Positions 32,964 to 45,014 of a stretch of DNA of 64,000 bases are shown here, one piece after another. This stretch comes from Saccharina japonica (Eukaryota > Sar > Phaeophyceae > Laminariales > Laminariaceae). Made by a program: the position numbers and the translations under genes. Under the pieces are notes generated by a model. That model was not told the origin of the DNA. It ran no database searches and saw only the letters and a list, made by a program, of their open reading frames with translations. The stretch lies in NCBI GenBank assembly GCA_008828725.1, contig MEHQ01003153.1, positions 556,463 to 620,462 of the forward strand, written 5' to 3'. Each line of letters starts with the position of its first letter. The first letter of the stretch is position 1.

Positions 32964-33140
32964 TGGGAGGCCGGCAAATATGGAGTTTTACGCCGGGTGA
33001 AGTGGTAGCTGACTTGCGTGTGTACGGATGCTGGAACGGGGCTGTTTGGAGGTCAGCCCCGGGGTTTTCCCTGNCCCCCCCTCTTCGAGCGAGGGGTGGC
33101 AAATCATTAATTGACACAATTCGAAAGCAAAGTACAAAGG
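32964..33140 (+). repeat. Split direct repeat B2
   Basis: Second copy of B1 and right end of the element; one ambiguous base occurs inside it at 33074. Confidence 0.75.
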
Positions 33141-34878
33141 AGCGTTCAATGTGAAGACAAATCACACACGGATATAACTTATATTACTGGTGTATATAAC
33201 AGTTACGTAGTGTTACCTTTTATAGCAACAATATAACTATCGACTGGCTTCTACGAGTGTATTGATTAATTTAGGCAAGGGAGGGGCATTTTAATTATTT
33301 ATCTGTGTTTGTTTGATACAGAAGATCAATTAATTTATTTTTCGGGGGGCATTAGAAAATAGACATCACTAAACATGAGTTCGTATTCTTTTTGTGAAAA
33401 TATCCTATTTCCCGTTTACGTAGTTGTCGGTATAGATACTCGGATCAAAGATTAATAAGAACTGGCATACCAACAGTCTAATGTCTTATTAGTAACAGTC
33501 CTAAATGACTGTCTATGTGTCAATGCATTAATGAACGCATCGAGTCTATCGCAACAATTCTATGCAAGATCGCCCATATTCAATGATATTTGTAAGGAGT
33601 CATCATGTCCAATGGTTTAATATTGCACGAATCTGTTGCGTAGTCATGTTACTGCTTATGTAGCTAATAAGGAGCGCGTGTGTGAAACTGCTCGTTGTCC
33701 TCATCTGTGAGACATTGACCTGAATGGCTAGCCTTTGTCTTCCAAGAGGTCAGCAATATTTGATTTTTTTTTTGCCACCCATTATATCTCCCTTCTTGTC
33801 GACTAATCCGGTCACAATGGCTTCTCCCACTAGTTCTGCTTCTGCGAAGACTAGCCTTTTCCCTGTGATCGTCAATTGCTACCAGCTACTATTGGGTAGC
33901 AGTGTTCGTTATTATTGCAAAAAGTCGCCCGGGATGACCGACATCATTGACGGATTACCTCTAACATCGGGGCACTATAGAGCCACATTTCCCGCAACGT
34001 CTAAAACTCAGCATATGCCATTTTTTTTTAAACGGTGGATCTTTTACGAAGGACACTGACATAATTTTCCAGGATTTCTTCTTCTTTTGGGCTTTCACAC
34101 TTTCAGCAGCACGCGTTCGTGATGAGGGACTTTTTTGTGTTGTGTGCTCGGAGAGTGCACACCAGCTGCTTGAGCACGTGCAGGTGCTGGCATAGTCAAA
34201 GCAATGAAGGCAAAGCTTGAGGGCCTGCTGGGCCGGGCCCATCACGGAACGAGGTGGCAGCGCTTGGGGCGCAGGGGCCGTCCGGACCCAACACACCATG
34301 CGCACGCTCACCACCCGTAACCTGGGCGTTGGTGCACGGCATGTCTGTGCGCAAGCCCAGCGGCTGGCGCACACCGGCCCCGGTGTTGAATCCGGGAAGG
34401 CGGGGAGGAGAACCGTAGCTGTTGACGCTCGGACGTAGACCGATGAACTGGGGCGACCTCGGCTGTGCGGGATAACCCTCGCCGGTGGCAGCACGCCTGC
34501 TGTTTTGGTAGCTNTCCTGGTAGCGGGTCCATGCTCGTACTATGGGCAGTTTGCTCGGGCGTAGGCCGTAAGTCGAGGGTAGTTGTGCTGCTGCCCTGTG
34601 CTTCTTTGCTTTTAGTCCTCCTGTGATGCTTGTGCCCTGCTGTGGTGCTTCGATTGTAGGATAAATTGCTGAGAAACTTCCCACCAAGTAAAACTTTATT
34701 CTCCAGTACGTATGCTCAAAAAGTGACCAAGTACATATTTTGAGAAGAGCCAAATATCACGCTGGTCGTTATGTCAAAAATAAGCGCCTATTTTGGCGAC
34801 GTTTGAAACTCGATATGACCTTTTTTCGGGAAGAACCATATATAAGCTCCTATTTTGAGTTTCAAATAGCTCTATTAA
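33141..34878. other. No gene recognised
   Basis: AT-rich from 33150 to 34080, with only short frames. From 34196 to 34753 a minus-strand 185-codon frame, rich in Pro, Gly and Gln with one ambiguous codon, contains two GLRPS repeats. I cannot assign it; it could be a structural-protein fragment of a retroelement or chance. Confidence 0.3.
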
Positions 34879-35488
34879 GGGTCGATCTTAACGAGGAGTG
34901 AATTTCGGGTTTTTCCAGATTTTTCTGGTTTTTTCCTGGTTTTTTCTGGTTTCACCAGAAAAACTTCGTCCCCGAAAAAACTGGCCTCCAAGTTTTTCTG
35001 GTAATCCCGTAAATTTCTGGTTTTTATGGGTACGATCGGGCAGCCCCACCGTGCCAGCCGTGCCACCCCTCACGAACACACAGGGCTGGCCAGGGTTGTT
35101 CCCGAGGTCCTCCACAGGCCATAGCCGAGCGCAGAAGGCGCAAAAGCTTTTTGAGCTCTCACAATCGAGTTGACACAGTGACCGCACCGAGGTGCCCGAC
35201 CGACCGAGCTCGCGGAGGGCTGTAGCTCAAGCCTTTGTAGCGTTGGGCGTCGTAGCGCGACGAGTTGGTGGTGGATTTCACTCTCCGAGGCACCGATACC
35301 TGCCTACGAGCCAGGCCGACCGTTGTGGGACCACCACACGGATGGTTACCGAGAGCGCTGTTGCTGTAATGACGGTTTTGTGCCTGGTGGACGATTATTA
35401 GCGAGGCAACTGAAGCTCGTACCCATTTTAGAAAATACCGAAATTTCCGAGAAAACCAGAAAAATACTTTTCTCGTTAAGATCGACCC
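34879..35488. mobile_element. Harbinger-like MITE, 610 bp, TAA target duplication
   Basis: Ends GGGTCGATCTTAACGAG and CTCGTTAAGATCGACCC are perfect inverted repeats, and TAA flanks both sides (34876-34878, 35489-35491). A 3-bp TWA-type duplication with GGG-ending inverted repeats fits PIF/Harbinger. Subterminal stretches are full of TTTTTCTGGTTT/AACCAGAAAA words, again inverted between the two halves. No transposase frame. The middle (35050-35400) is GC-richer with no recognised gene. Confidence 0.8.
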
Positions 35489-35725
35489 TAAGCATCCTTG
35501 GTGTTACTCACTTTCCGTAGAGTCAAGCGTAGAAGAGAAGCAGCTTTTATTAAACCCCGAGCCAGATGACATCTGTCTCGGGACGGGCTTCAAGTATGGC
35601 CCTTAGACATTATAAATACCCCGAATACCGAATACGAATGCCATCCAAGTTATACGAAAACGGACCAATTACCTATACAGAGGTAATTACCGGTCTTCCT
35701 AGCCCACACCATTACACTAGCCCAC
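35489..35725 (+). repeat. Dispersed repeat R2, copy 1
   Basis: TAAGCATCCTTGGTGTTACTC through CCTTCCTAGCCCACACCATTACAC is repeated at about 48654-48882 with few differences. It starts exactly at the right TAA of the MITE, so the MITE inserted at its left edge. The function of the repeat is unknown; it could be a solo LTR or a non-autonomous element, but ends and target duplications are not clear. Confidence 0.65.
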
Positions 35726-36002
35726 CCTGATGAGCCGTATATGCAGAAATATGGGAAAAACGGGGAAATCCCAGTTCCCCCAATTAGAACATGAGTCGAA
35801 GATGCGGCTCCTCAAAACCCCTCCCACACCTCTAAGTTGCTAGGCTAAGAAGCCGGGAAAAAAAAAAAAACGCAAAGAAAGGCAATCGAACGTAAACGCA
35901 AGCGCTGTGAACGAAGCCAACGTCAGAGACCTCCCACGAGTCGCTAACAAGGCCAGGGTACACTAGTATTGCAGCATATTGTCGGTGAGAAGTGCTCTGG
36001 CC

Positions 36003-36150
36003 ATTTCATTTAATTGATAGCCTTCTAAAGCCATGGTGCAGGCAATTCCATTAAAAGGGCCCCTTCGGTATTAAAAAAAAAGAGTACTTGAGTGTTGAAA
36101 ATATATATATTTCCGTTTTTTTTACAGCAGCAATACAATTTCTGGTATAA
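36003..36150 (-). repeat. Fragment of the AATTCCATTTAATTGA repeat field
   Basis: In reverse orientation this matches the left edge of the repeat field at about 45820-45930, with the shared words CCAGAAAT(A/T)GTATTGC, AAAACGGA and CCGAAGGGGCCC. It lies just outside the left LTR of the copia element, and the matching copy lies just outside the right LTR. Confidence 0.5.
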
Positions 36151-36339
36151 TAATACCATATCATCAGTACTCCTTACGGAAAATGGCATAGATCCAGTTC
36201 TAATGCTCAGACCTTCGACCGACCAACGCATAGCTTGTTCGTTATAGTCTCTACGAGGTATTGGGGCTGTTGGATCTGCAAGGGAGGGCAAGCATTGTTG
36301 TGTTTGCATCACGAAACGAAAGTGCTCCGCGGCAAGATT

Positions 36340-36762
36340 TGTTCGTGGTATGCGGTAGCTTGATACATGTCGGCGGATATATTGTTGGGGGTTTCATGTA
36401 TTGTGGGGTCTTGTAATATGTGTCGAGGCATTATATAGTATGCCTCGTGGTACCTGGTGTGTTTCTGCTCGTCCTGGGAGCAGTCGCTGGTGCTAAGATA
36501 CAACCCGGACTTTGATACGAAGATATTGTCCGTATATATGTGAGAGTGGAGCGTGACGGAAAGGTACGGCTCACTTCTGTATGGTTTATGTGTGTGGAGC
36601 CTTCGACGACAGGTACTGTGCTCCTTTTGTGTGGGTGTATGTTTGAGAGTCTGCTACAACCTGGTGGGCTTCGTGTATAATATCAGGTGCCTCCTCCCCT
36701 ACGCCATAGCGGCACACCACATGGTTGAAGAGAACACGTTATACAGCAAGCGGATACAAACA
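36340..36762 (+). repeat. 5' LTR of the copia element
   Basis: TGTTCG...ACAAACA, 423 bases. Highly similar to the 3' LTR. Confidence 0.85.
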
Positions 36763-36810
36763 CGATTATCGTGGGTTTCCGGGCCCGGAGCTTACTGAAG
36801 GGTTGTTGTT

Positions 36811-37842
36811 ATGGCCGAGGAGGCCGAGCTGCTTCGACGGCAGCTTGCGGAAGTGTCGCTTAATTTGGCTGAGCGAGACGCGACGCTGGCGGCAACGTTT
36901 CCTGAGCGAGACGCGACGTTGACGGCAACGTTGACTGAGCGGGACGCGACGTTGGCTGAGCGAGACGCGGCGTTGTCAGCGGAGAGAGCGTTGAGGATAT
37001 CCGCCAAGGCAGCGGCTCAGGGGGGTACCGCTGGGCGGAGCGGGCGGCCCATGTGGCAGGCAGGTGCTGGGCAGCCTGTGTCGGAGCCGGACTACCGCCA
37101 TCAAACCGCCCCGGCGCTCATCTTGTCGTTGCAAAATAGCATGCGGGTGCCCAAGTTTGATGGGCGCAGTCAGCTGCACCTGTGGTCACACAGGTTCCAA
37201 ACTTTTTATCGGAGCGGGGTCGGATCGGGGCGCTTGAGCCCACGAGCGACCCCATTCGGATAGCCGGAGGTTTGGGAAGAATGGAGGAGCGAAACCGGTC
37301 CATCTATCTCCATGGGCAGCCGAAAGTCGAGAAATGTGAGAAGGCATGGGAGTTTCTCATGGAAGCTACGAAAGGACAGCCTGCTGAGGAACGTATGACT
37401 GCCGCTGGGTCGGTGGAGGGAGCGTGGAAGGCAGTGATGGCTTGGTATCAGCCGCAGGGTGATGCCGAGAGGGACCATCTGGAAAAAGAGTTCGAGAATA
37501 TTGGAATGCAGGCGGATGAGGACCCCAAGCTGTTTTTCGCCCGTGCTGAGGGGAAGCTCAATGTGTTGTCCACATTGGGTATTAACAAGTCAGACCGCGA
37601 GGTTACTCGCATACTCGCACGTCGTCTTCCGTCCGAGTTTTACGATGTGGAGCAGCGCACTAGTCTGCTTCGGCCCGGTATCACGCGATCGGAGATGGAG
37701 GAAATCGTCCGCACCTCCCACGCTAACCGCAAGACGAAGGAGTTGGAGGAGCGGAAGTTAGCGGCGGTCGTGCCAAGGGCTGCAGCGCCGTTGATGGATC
37801 CCCACGCCCTCGCCGTTGGCGGGGGTTTCCAGGGCAGCACCG

Positions 37843-37890
<48 letters not shown>

Positions 37891-38640
37891 GGCCGGGGGC
37901 ACTGGTTGGGTTGGCAACACCGGAAGTGGGTGGTATCAGCCGGAGTCCCCTCCGCCTACAGGAGCGTCCATGGGGGTAGTGTACAAGTGCGACCGGTGTG
38001 GTACCCTCGGGCACAAGTCCAGGATTTGCAAAGCGCCGAATGCTTTCGCAGGGGCGTGCGGTACTTGTGGAGCTTACGGCCACACGGCCAGGCAGTGTCG
38101 TACTGCCCCGCCCACCCGTATTCATGCAAACATTGTCGCGGCCCCTCCGTATGGCCTTCCGGCCCCTCAGGAGCACTACAGCAGTGCCCCACCACCACCG
38201 GGAGCTTGGCCTCAGCCACAAACTGGCTTCGTAATTCACGGCGACGAATTGGACGGGGGCGATGTGGGCGAAGGCGTACAGCAATGGGACGAGGGCGGTG
38301 TAGGCGGTGGCGAATCGAACTGGGGCGGGGGCGGTGTGGGCGGTGGCAAATCGAACTGCGGCGGGGGCGGTGTGGGCGGAGGCGAACCAAAATGGGGCGG
38401 GGGTGGTGTGGGCGGAGGCGAACCGTACTGGGACGGGGGTGGTATGGGCGGAGGCGCACCATACTGGAACAGGGGCGGTGTGGGTGGCGGACTCCAAGGT
38501 CAACCAGATCCAGGAAGTGGAGGAGCCGGGGGAGCTTACGAGGGCGGACCGTTTTTCTCGACTATCGAAAGCCAAGCAACATCCAGCAGCGAGCAGCAGG
38601 TCAAGTGGCCCACCCTCTTCGTGGCGCATTTGACATATTT
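36811..38640 (+). pseudogene. gag-like region of the copia element
   Basis: The N-terminal part is a run of near-identical ERDATL(A/T)A-type heptads (coiled coil). The middle matches the copia gag domain, then a (CAG)n tract encodes poly-Gln at about 37845-37889. Two CCHC zinc knuckles follow (CDRCGTLGHKSRIC, CGTCGAYGHTARQC, about 37985-38100). A set of 12-residue repeats of the form GGGGVGGGEPxW lies at about 38290-38490. Fossil. Confidence 0.7.
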
Positions 38641-38657
38641 AGGCAAGTGGCATGCTA

Positions 38658-40876
38658 CAGTCGGGGACATCGAACCGGGACATCGAACCTGGAATTTTTT
38701 TTCTATAAATTTCACTTTTTATATTATTTCTCTTTTCCAAAGATGAAGATACGATATTTTTTCGGAGACTTTGGATGACGCAACAAAGAACATCCGGAGA
38801 CGGGAATCACCGCATCTTCGTTTCAGGCCAGCTCCCGAAGACACAAGGAGCCCGCCAAACCAACGCATGCCTCGATTCTCGCCCTGTGGCCGGAGCACGG
38901 TGCTTGGCTCTGCTGCTCGCGTACATCGTGCCAGACAGCCAAGCTCTCGAGCAACAGACCCGAGCCCCGACCACTCAAACCCTTAAAACTTTCTCAGTTC
39001 GAGCCGCCAGGGGCTCGCACCGGCTTGCCTGTGCTCCCAACATCTTTGGGAACAGTGCTCTGTCCTCCTATTTCGTTTCAAGCGCGGTCTGTGCTGTCGG
39101 TGTGCGTGTTTCCTAGTGTCGTCCCTGTACGGACAGGTCCATGTGCATCGAGTCGCTCGTGCTATTCTTGGGCTCTGCAACGATCCGTGTCGTCTCGCTG
39201 CAGCGCACGCTACTGTCGAGCGTTAACGAGCACCCGTCGAGACCAGAGACACATGGGGACACGATCGCGTCGCAAGCAGAGTGGCAGGAGCAGCACAGAG
39301 TAAGCACGAGCCTGCCATTCAGCAGCTTGGGAGCTCTTGTTGGGGTGGCCTACAGCTCGCCAGATCCTTCCAAGAGGGGGTGACAGAAGGCCACGCCGAC
39401 TCGCCCAGGTAAGACCATTTGCGTTGAAAACTGCTCCCGCCAAGCCCTCTTGTAGTCGTGTATCACTCTGCAGCCGCTCGTGGTTGCGCCGCGCTTCTCC
39501 CGTTCGCCACAGCCAGCATCGCCATTGCGGTGTCGAAATGATGAGATTCTCTTGTTATCTCTACACGGAGAAAAAAAATGGCTTTGCTCGTACGTATCAT
39601 ACTGCTACATATTCCACTGCTGCTGCTGCTGTACACGTACGTACGATATGACGAATCGATGCTGTGTATAAACGTATACAAAAAAAAACACCCTATTTTG
39701 TCACGCTGCATCACCCACCCGAGGGGGGTATATTATACTGCTGTAAAATCAGGTATAGACACGGGTATGTACCTGGTATATACGTCGTATAATACTTTTA
39801 AAGCAGTACCTGGTATAGTATACCACCCTCGGGTGGGTGATGCAGCGTAACAAAAGAGGGTGTTCTTTTTTTAATACGTTTATACACAGCATCGATTCGT
39901 CATATCGTACGTACGTGTACAGCAGCAGCAGCAGTGGAATATGTAGCAGTATGATACGTACGAGCAAAGCCATTTTTTTTCTCCGTGTAAAGATAACAAG
40001 AGAATCTCATCATTTCGACACCGCAATGGTGATGCTGGCTGTGGCGAACGCGAGAAGCGCGGCGCAACCACGAGCGGCTGCAGAGTGATACACGACTACA
40101 AGAGGGCTTGGCGGGAGCAGTTTTCAACGCAAATGGTCTTACCTGGGCGAGTCGGCGTGGCCTTCTGTCGCCCCCTCTTGGAAGGATCTCGCGAGCTGAG
40201 GCCACCCCAACAAGAGCTCCCAAGCTGCTGAATGGCAGGCTCGTGCTTGCTCTGTGCTGCTCCTGCCACTCTGCTTGCGACGCGATCGTGTCCCTATGTG
40301 TCTCTGGTCTCGACGGGTGCTCGTTAACGCTCGACAGTAGCGTGCGCTGCAGCGAGACGACACGGATCGTTGCAGAGCCCAAGAATAGCACGAGCGACTC
40401 GATTCACATGGACCTGTCCGTACAGGGACGACACTAGGAAACACGCACACCGACAGCACATACGCTCGAAACGAAATAGGAGGACGGAGCACTGTTCCCA
40501 AAGATGTTGGGAGCACAGGCAAGCCGGTGCGAGCCCCTGGCGGCTCGAACTGAGAAAGTTTTAAGGGTTTGAGTGGTCGGGGCTCGGGTCTGTTGCTCGA
40601 GAGCTTGGCTGTCTGGCACGATGTACGCGAGCAGCAGAGCCAAGCACCGTGCTCCGGCCACAGGGCGAGAATCGAGGCATGCGTTGGTTTGGCGGGCTCC
40701 TTGTGTCTTCGGGAGCTGGCCTGAAACGAAGATGCGGTGATTCCCGTCTCCGGATGTTCTTTGTTGCGTCATCCAAAGTCTCCGAAAAAATATCTTATTT
40801 TCATCTTTGAAAAAGAGAAATAATATAAAAAGTGAAATTTATAGAAAACAAAATCCAGGTTCGATGTCCCCGACTG
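38658..40876. mobile_element. Long palindromic pogo-like element nested in copia
   Basis: The whole 2219-bp element is an inverted repeat. Arms of about 1.07 kb are almost identical, around a central AT-rich loop at about 39735-39810. Termini CAGTCGGGGACATCGAA and its complement are each flanked by TA (38656-38657, 40877-40878), which fits pogo/Tc1-type insertion into TA. Frames on one arm are mirrored on the other strand of the other arm and show no transposase or other domain, so it is non-autonomous. Near identity of the arms suggests recent origin or gene conversion. Confidence 0.85.
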
Positions 40877-40909
40877 TAGTTCTGTTGGTGGTGGTCTTGT
40901 GAGACCAAC

Positions 40910-43900
40910 ACGGGCTGGGAGTAAGATTCTGATTGGTGATAGTGCTGCGTCAATCCATTGCACTGGCGATTGTGCATTGTTTTACAACTAGAGACCCCCT
41001 ACCCCCGATGAGAAGGTTTTGAGCATAGGCGATGGAAAGATGATGGAGGTAGAGTTCTTCGGTTGTGTCGATCTCGTGATGCACTGTGCTGAGGACGTAG
41101 CAGTGACTCTGAGGAACGTGGCGCATGTTCCTGGGGTCCCTTTCGACCTCTGCGCATTTCACGTGATCCAAGAGGAGCACGTAATCATCCTTGACCGCAA
41201 AGGGGCACACATGCTGAACGGGCGCGTGTTCTTCCGAAAGGAGAAGTTCGGCAACTACGTCGAGGCCACTCGTGTAGCGAGACACGGAAAACCCCCCGCA
41301 CTTGCTGCTGCAGTGCTGAGGCCTGGTGGGCAGAGATGGATCGACGTCAATGACCTGCACTGTTCTCTTGGCCACGCCCACGATGCCGTTTTACGTGAGA
41401 CTGCACGCCAAATGGGCATCAAGGTGACGGGACATTTGGGGTATTGCGATGGGTGCGCGGGGGGGAAGGGGATCCGCAAAGCCATCGCAAAATCCACATC
41501 GTGCCGTGCTGACAAGCGAATGCAGCGCCTGTTCGCCGACCTCGCAGGACCTATGCCGACGTCGTCGGGAGGCGCTCGGTACTGTTTGATGATCGTCGAC
41601 GACGCCACCAACATGGGCTGGCCGGTATTTCTGCCGGACAAGAGTGCGGCCACCGTCACCCTCGGTTTCCGCACTTTCCTGGCGGCCCTAAATGCCTACG
41701 GGAAGCCTGAAAGCCTTTGCACGGACAACGCCACTGAATTCACTAACACCCAGTTTCAAAGGCTGATGCCCGAGAACAACATCCGCCGCGAGTTCACGTC
41801 CGTCGACGGTCCGAAGCGCAACGGGCGGGTGGAACGGAAGCTAGGTATTGTTGCCGAAGGAGGTCAGGCCGCATTCTTGGAGTTCCAGACCATGTTCGAT
41901 GGTGTGGAGTTTCCGGCCAAGGCGCTCAACTACGATCGCACGTGGCCAGAAGCATGGACGTGGATGTGCGACGCGCTCAACCTCATAGCGCGTGTGGATA
42001 AAAAGCCCGACATGATGTGCTCTTTCGAGAAGTTCCACGAGAGGCCTCACAGGGGCCCGGTGCTTCCATTCATGATGCCGGGACGCCACACGGCCAAGCG
42101 GGCGGCTAAGTCAGAGCCGAAGGGCGGGTGATGCTTCTACCTGAACTCCGGCAACGCCCACGCCTCGAATTGCAGCAAGATCATGTTGTCGACATGCGGC
42201 ATCGCGAGCTACTCGACCGATGTGACGTGGGGCTATCGGTGCGCGCCGTTCGATGGAGGGACTGCGATAGCCGGGTCTACGTCGCCGGCCAAGGGGGGGG
42301 CTGTCGGCGACCCAGCTCAGCAACCGCAAGCGCCGCGGGGCTTCGAGGTGTGGTACCAGCCGTCGACGCCATCGACTGGTGTAACGCCAGAGTCTTTGCC
42401 TACGCCCCTGCCTGCTGCGTCGTCCGTACCGCAGCAGCAGGAGCCGACGTCAGCGACCGTCGCACCGCCGGGGTCCTTGCCCGTGTCCCTTCTCCCTGCA
42501 CCGCCCGCAACCGTTGCATCGCCAGGCTCCTCGCCCGCACCTCCGCCCCCTGTGTCGGAGGCATGTATCGCCGGCGGTGACGAGGTCGGCGTCGCGGCAG
42601 CAGGGGGGCATGGGTGCGCAGCATGGCTTCGTTTCGATGCTAGCTGCCCGGGAGAATATCGCCATGGTCATTGCCGATCAGTCTCCGCCTCACATGCCCG
42701 CCCCTGAACTGCCTTCATGCCCTGCGAGTGAGTTGGTAACGACCGACTCGTATCGCGAAGCGTGCGAGGATGAACACGGAGACGTGTGGTTTCACGCCAT
42801 GGACACTGAGTTTGACGGCCTGTACCGAGCGACGACATTCGGTGCTGTGATCGACGAGAAGGGTAGAGACACGTAGCAACGAAACGGAATCAACGCGATC
42901 TCTGCTAAAAGTGGGTCTATTATTGGAAGGTTAACGATTTTGGCAGAGTAGTGCGGGCAAAGGCCAGGTTGGTAGCGAGAGGCTTTGGGCAGCGTGCAGG
43001 AGTTGACTATTTCCAGACCTATTCCCCGTGCCCATCCGTTGCGAGTATTCGTTTGCTGGCTGCCATCGCGTGTGAGTTGGGATTGGATGTATGTCATTTC
43101 GATGCCGAGCGGGAGTTTGTCCAGTCAGAGCTAAGTGAGGACGTCTACATGCGCCTCCCCAAGGGGTGCGGGTCGATGTCCGGGAAGGTGGTCAAGTTGT
43201 GTCGCAGCTTGTATGGTTTGAAGCAGGCGTCACGGCAATGGCACCATCACTTGGTACGTGGTATGAGGGGTCTTGGTTTTGAGCAGTGTGAGGCTGATGC
43301 GTGTGTCATGCGATTGGTGGAAGCGGGGGCCGTTTCTATCGTAGTAGTAGTGCATGTGGATGACATATTTGCGATGGGACTTAAGAGTAGGTGTGATCAG
43401 TTTTGTGAGGACCTGAACCAGTTCGTTCCTATCAACAACCTGGGGGAGTTGCGGTGGTACGCAGGTTGCCGATTCTCTCGAGACTGGGATGCAGGGACAT
43501 TGACGATATCACAGCAGGTTTTCGCTGAAAGCACCCTAGCGAAGTTTGGTGTCACCCGCGGCAAGTGCATTCCTGCGGTGGTCGACCTAAATCTTGAGGT
43601 GTTTGACAAGGATGAACCAGACGTTGATGAGCCTTTTCGGTCGTTGGTAGGGCATTTGATGTGGCTGGCGAACCAGACCCGCCCGGACATCCTCAACGCT
43701 GTTCGGGCGGTGGCGAGATACTCTGCAGCACCAAAGCTATTGCATTGGCAGGCAGCGTTGCACATCCTTATGTACATCAAATTTACGAGTACGTACGGTA
43801 TCACGTTTCAGAGGGGTCTGAGCTATGGAGTTCAGCTGGAGTTGTACATGGATGCGGACTACGCGCACGAGGCCAATGACCGGAGGTCTGTCTCTGGTGT

Positions 43901-44303
43901 AGTTGTCATGTGCGCTGGTGCCGGTGTATCGTTCGACTCTAGGACGCAGAAATCCATTACCCTTTCGTCTACGGAGGCAGAGAATGTGGCAATGGCCACC
44001 GGTTTCCGTGAGACTATTTTCATGCGGTATCTCTGGAGTTTTATTTTCCCGGACCGCGATGTTGGATATACCACGGTGAAGGAAGATAATCAGGGGGCGA
44101 CACATCTAGCGAAGAACCCTGTGACCACTCCGAACAGCAAGCACATTGATGTCCGTCATCACTTCCTTCGGGAACGTGTTGCTAACGGGGAATCCGAGGT
44201 TGTCCACGTATCGTCGGCATTGCAACATGCTGATTTCCTCACCAAGCCCTTACACACAGAGGCGTCTCGTTTTCACCGTAATTTTGTGATTAATGTGTGG
44301 TGA
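40910..44303 (+). pseudogene. pol region of the copia element
   Basis: Recognisable in order are a protease-like ILIGDSAASIHCTGD near 40930, the gag-pre-integrase zinc-binding stretch (LHCSLGHAH...CDGCAGGK, about 41356-41470), the integrase catalytic core (about 41520-41900), and a Pro/Ala-rich low-complexity linker (about 42300-42560). Then come the reverse transcriptase (about 42950-43600; HVDD near 43358) and RNase H with copia-type LSSTEAE and DNQGATHLAKNP motifs (43840-44300). Fossil; not intact. Confidence 0.85.
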
Positions 44304-45014
44304 CTTCTTTCATTTATGTTATTTGTTTCGGGTATTTTGGGGTATTGGGTGAGATGAGAACGGAGAAGAGTTAGTTTTAGGGAACTGGAGAAAGTATTGG
44401 GATGCACTCATGCGTCGAGTAATGTTAACACGCAAATAGGGTATGCCGATGGTCTTGATGAATCGAACCGTACCAGTTCGCTATTGGTCAACGATGCACA
44501 ACGTACAGGGGACCCTAAATTACTAGTATCCATAGTACCTTTAAATTCAGATGCAGTACGTAAGTTGTTGACTTTTGAATACTCCCGGGGTGAACACCTA
44601 TTAATAGCAGGGGGGCTGTTATGATTCGATTGGAGATGTTTTATATCAGAGATGTTCTGTTGTTGTGCTCTTACAGAGTACACAACAGGGGGGCCGATGT
44701 TATCGGGCGGTACGGTATCTATGTGAAGACGGTGTTATTGATTTTGTTTGAAGGTTTTACCAGCATACTCACGTTTGTTGGATTTTCCCTTCCCGAAGTT
44801 ACTGTCTTGATATATTTTAGGAAGTCTATACTGGAATCGAGATTGAGAGATTCGGTATCGGGATTACCGTCTTTGGTAATTCTGAAGGGTGGGATTTGGG
44901 ATTGCCGTTTTACCTTGGCAACGATGGAGGATGGGATTTGGGACTTGCCGTTTTACCTGGCAACTGGTGATACGATATTCGGGACCTATCGTATCGCACA
45001 CCGAATAGGGGGGC
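44304..45014. other. Copia 3' internal non-coding stretch
   Basis: Lies between the end of the RNase H part and the 3' LTR. It contains a local duplication (GGGATTTGGGA(T/C)TTGCCG...CCTGGCAAC) and ends in the purine-rich GAATAGGGGGGC directly before the LTR, the expected place of a polypurine tract. Confidence 0.6.

Larger units (their letters stand above)
26684..33140 (+). mobile_element. Ngaro-like tyrosine-recombinase retrotransposon (DIRS order), fossil
   Basis: It has the diagnostic split direct repeats: A1 (26684-26945), the coding interior, B1 (31800-31979), A2 (31980-32233) abutting B1, a short spacer, then B2 (32964-33140). Parts in order are a gag-like ORF1 with CCCH finger, reverse transcriptase with a YVDD box near 29542, an RNase H-like segment near 30110-30330, and a tyrosine recombinase with core-binding and catalytic parts. 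No methyltransferase domain is seen, which favours Ngaro over DIRS/PAT proper. The element looks structurally complete but is broken, with roughly four to six reading-frame interruptions in the polymerase/recombinase part. A1 and A2 remain very similar, suggesting a moderately young insertion. Confidence 0.8.

Noticed and set aside
37640-38629. 329-codon minus-strand frame with Cys and Pro-rich repeats
   Set aside because: Antisense of the (CAG)n tract and Gly-rich repeats of the copia gag-like region.
39025-40522. Mirrored open frames on both halves of the palindromic element
   Set aside because: They are the same DNA read twice because the element is an inverted repeat; composition is not protein-like and no domain is seen.
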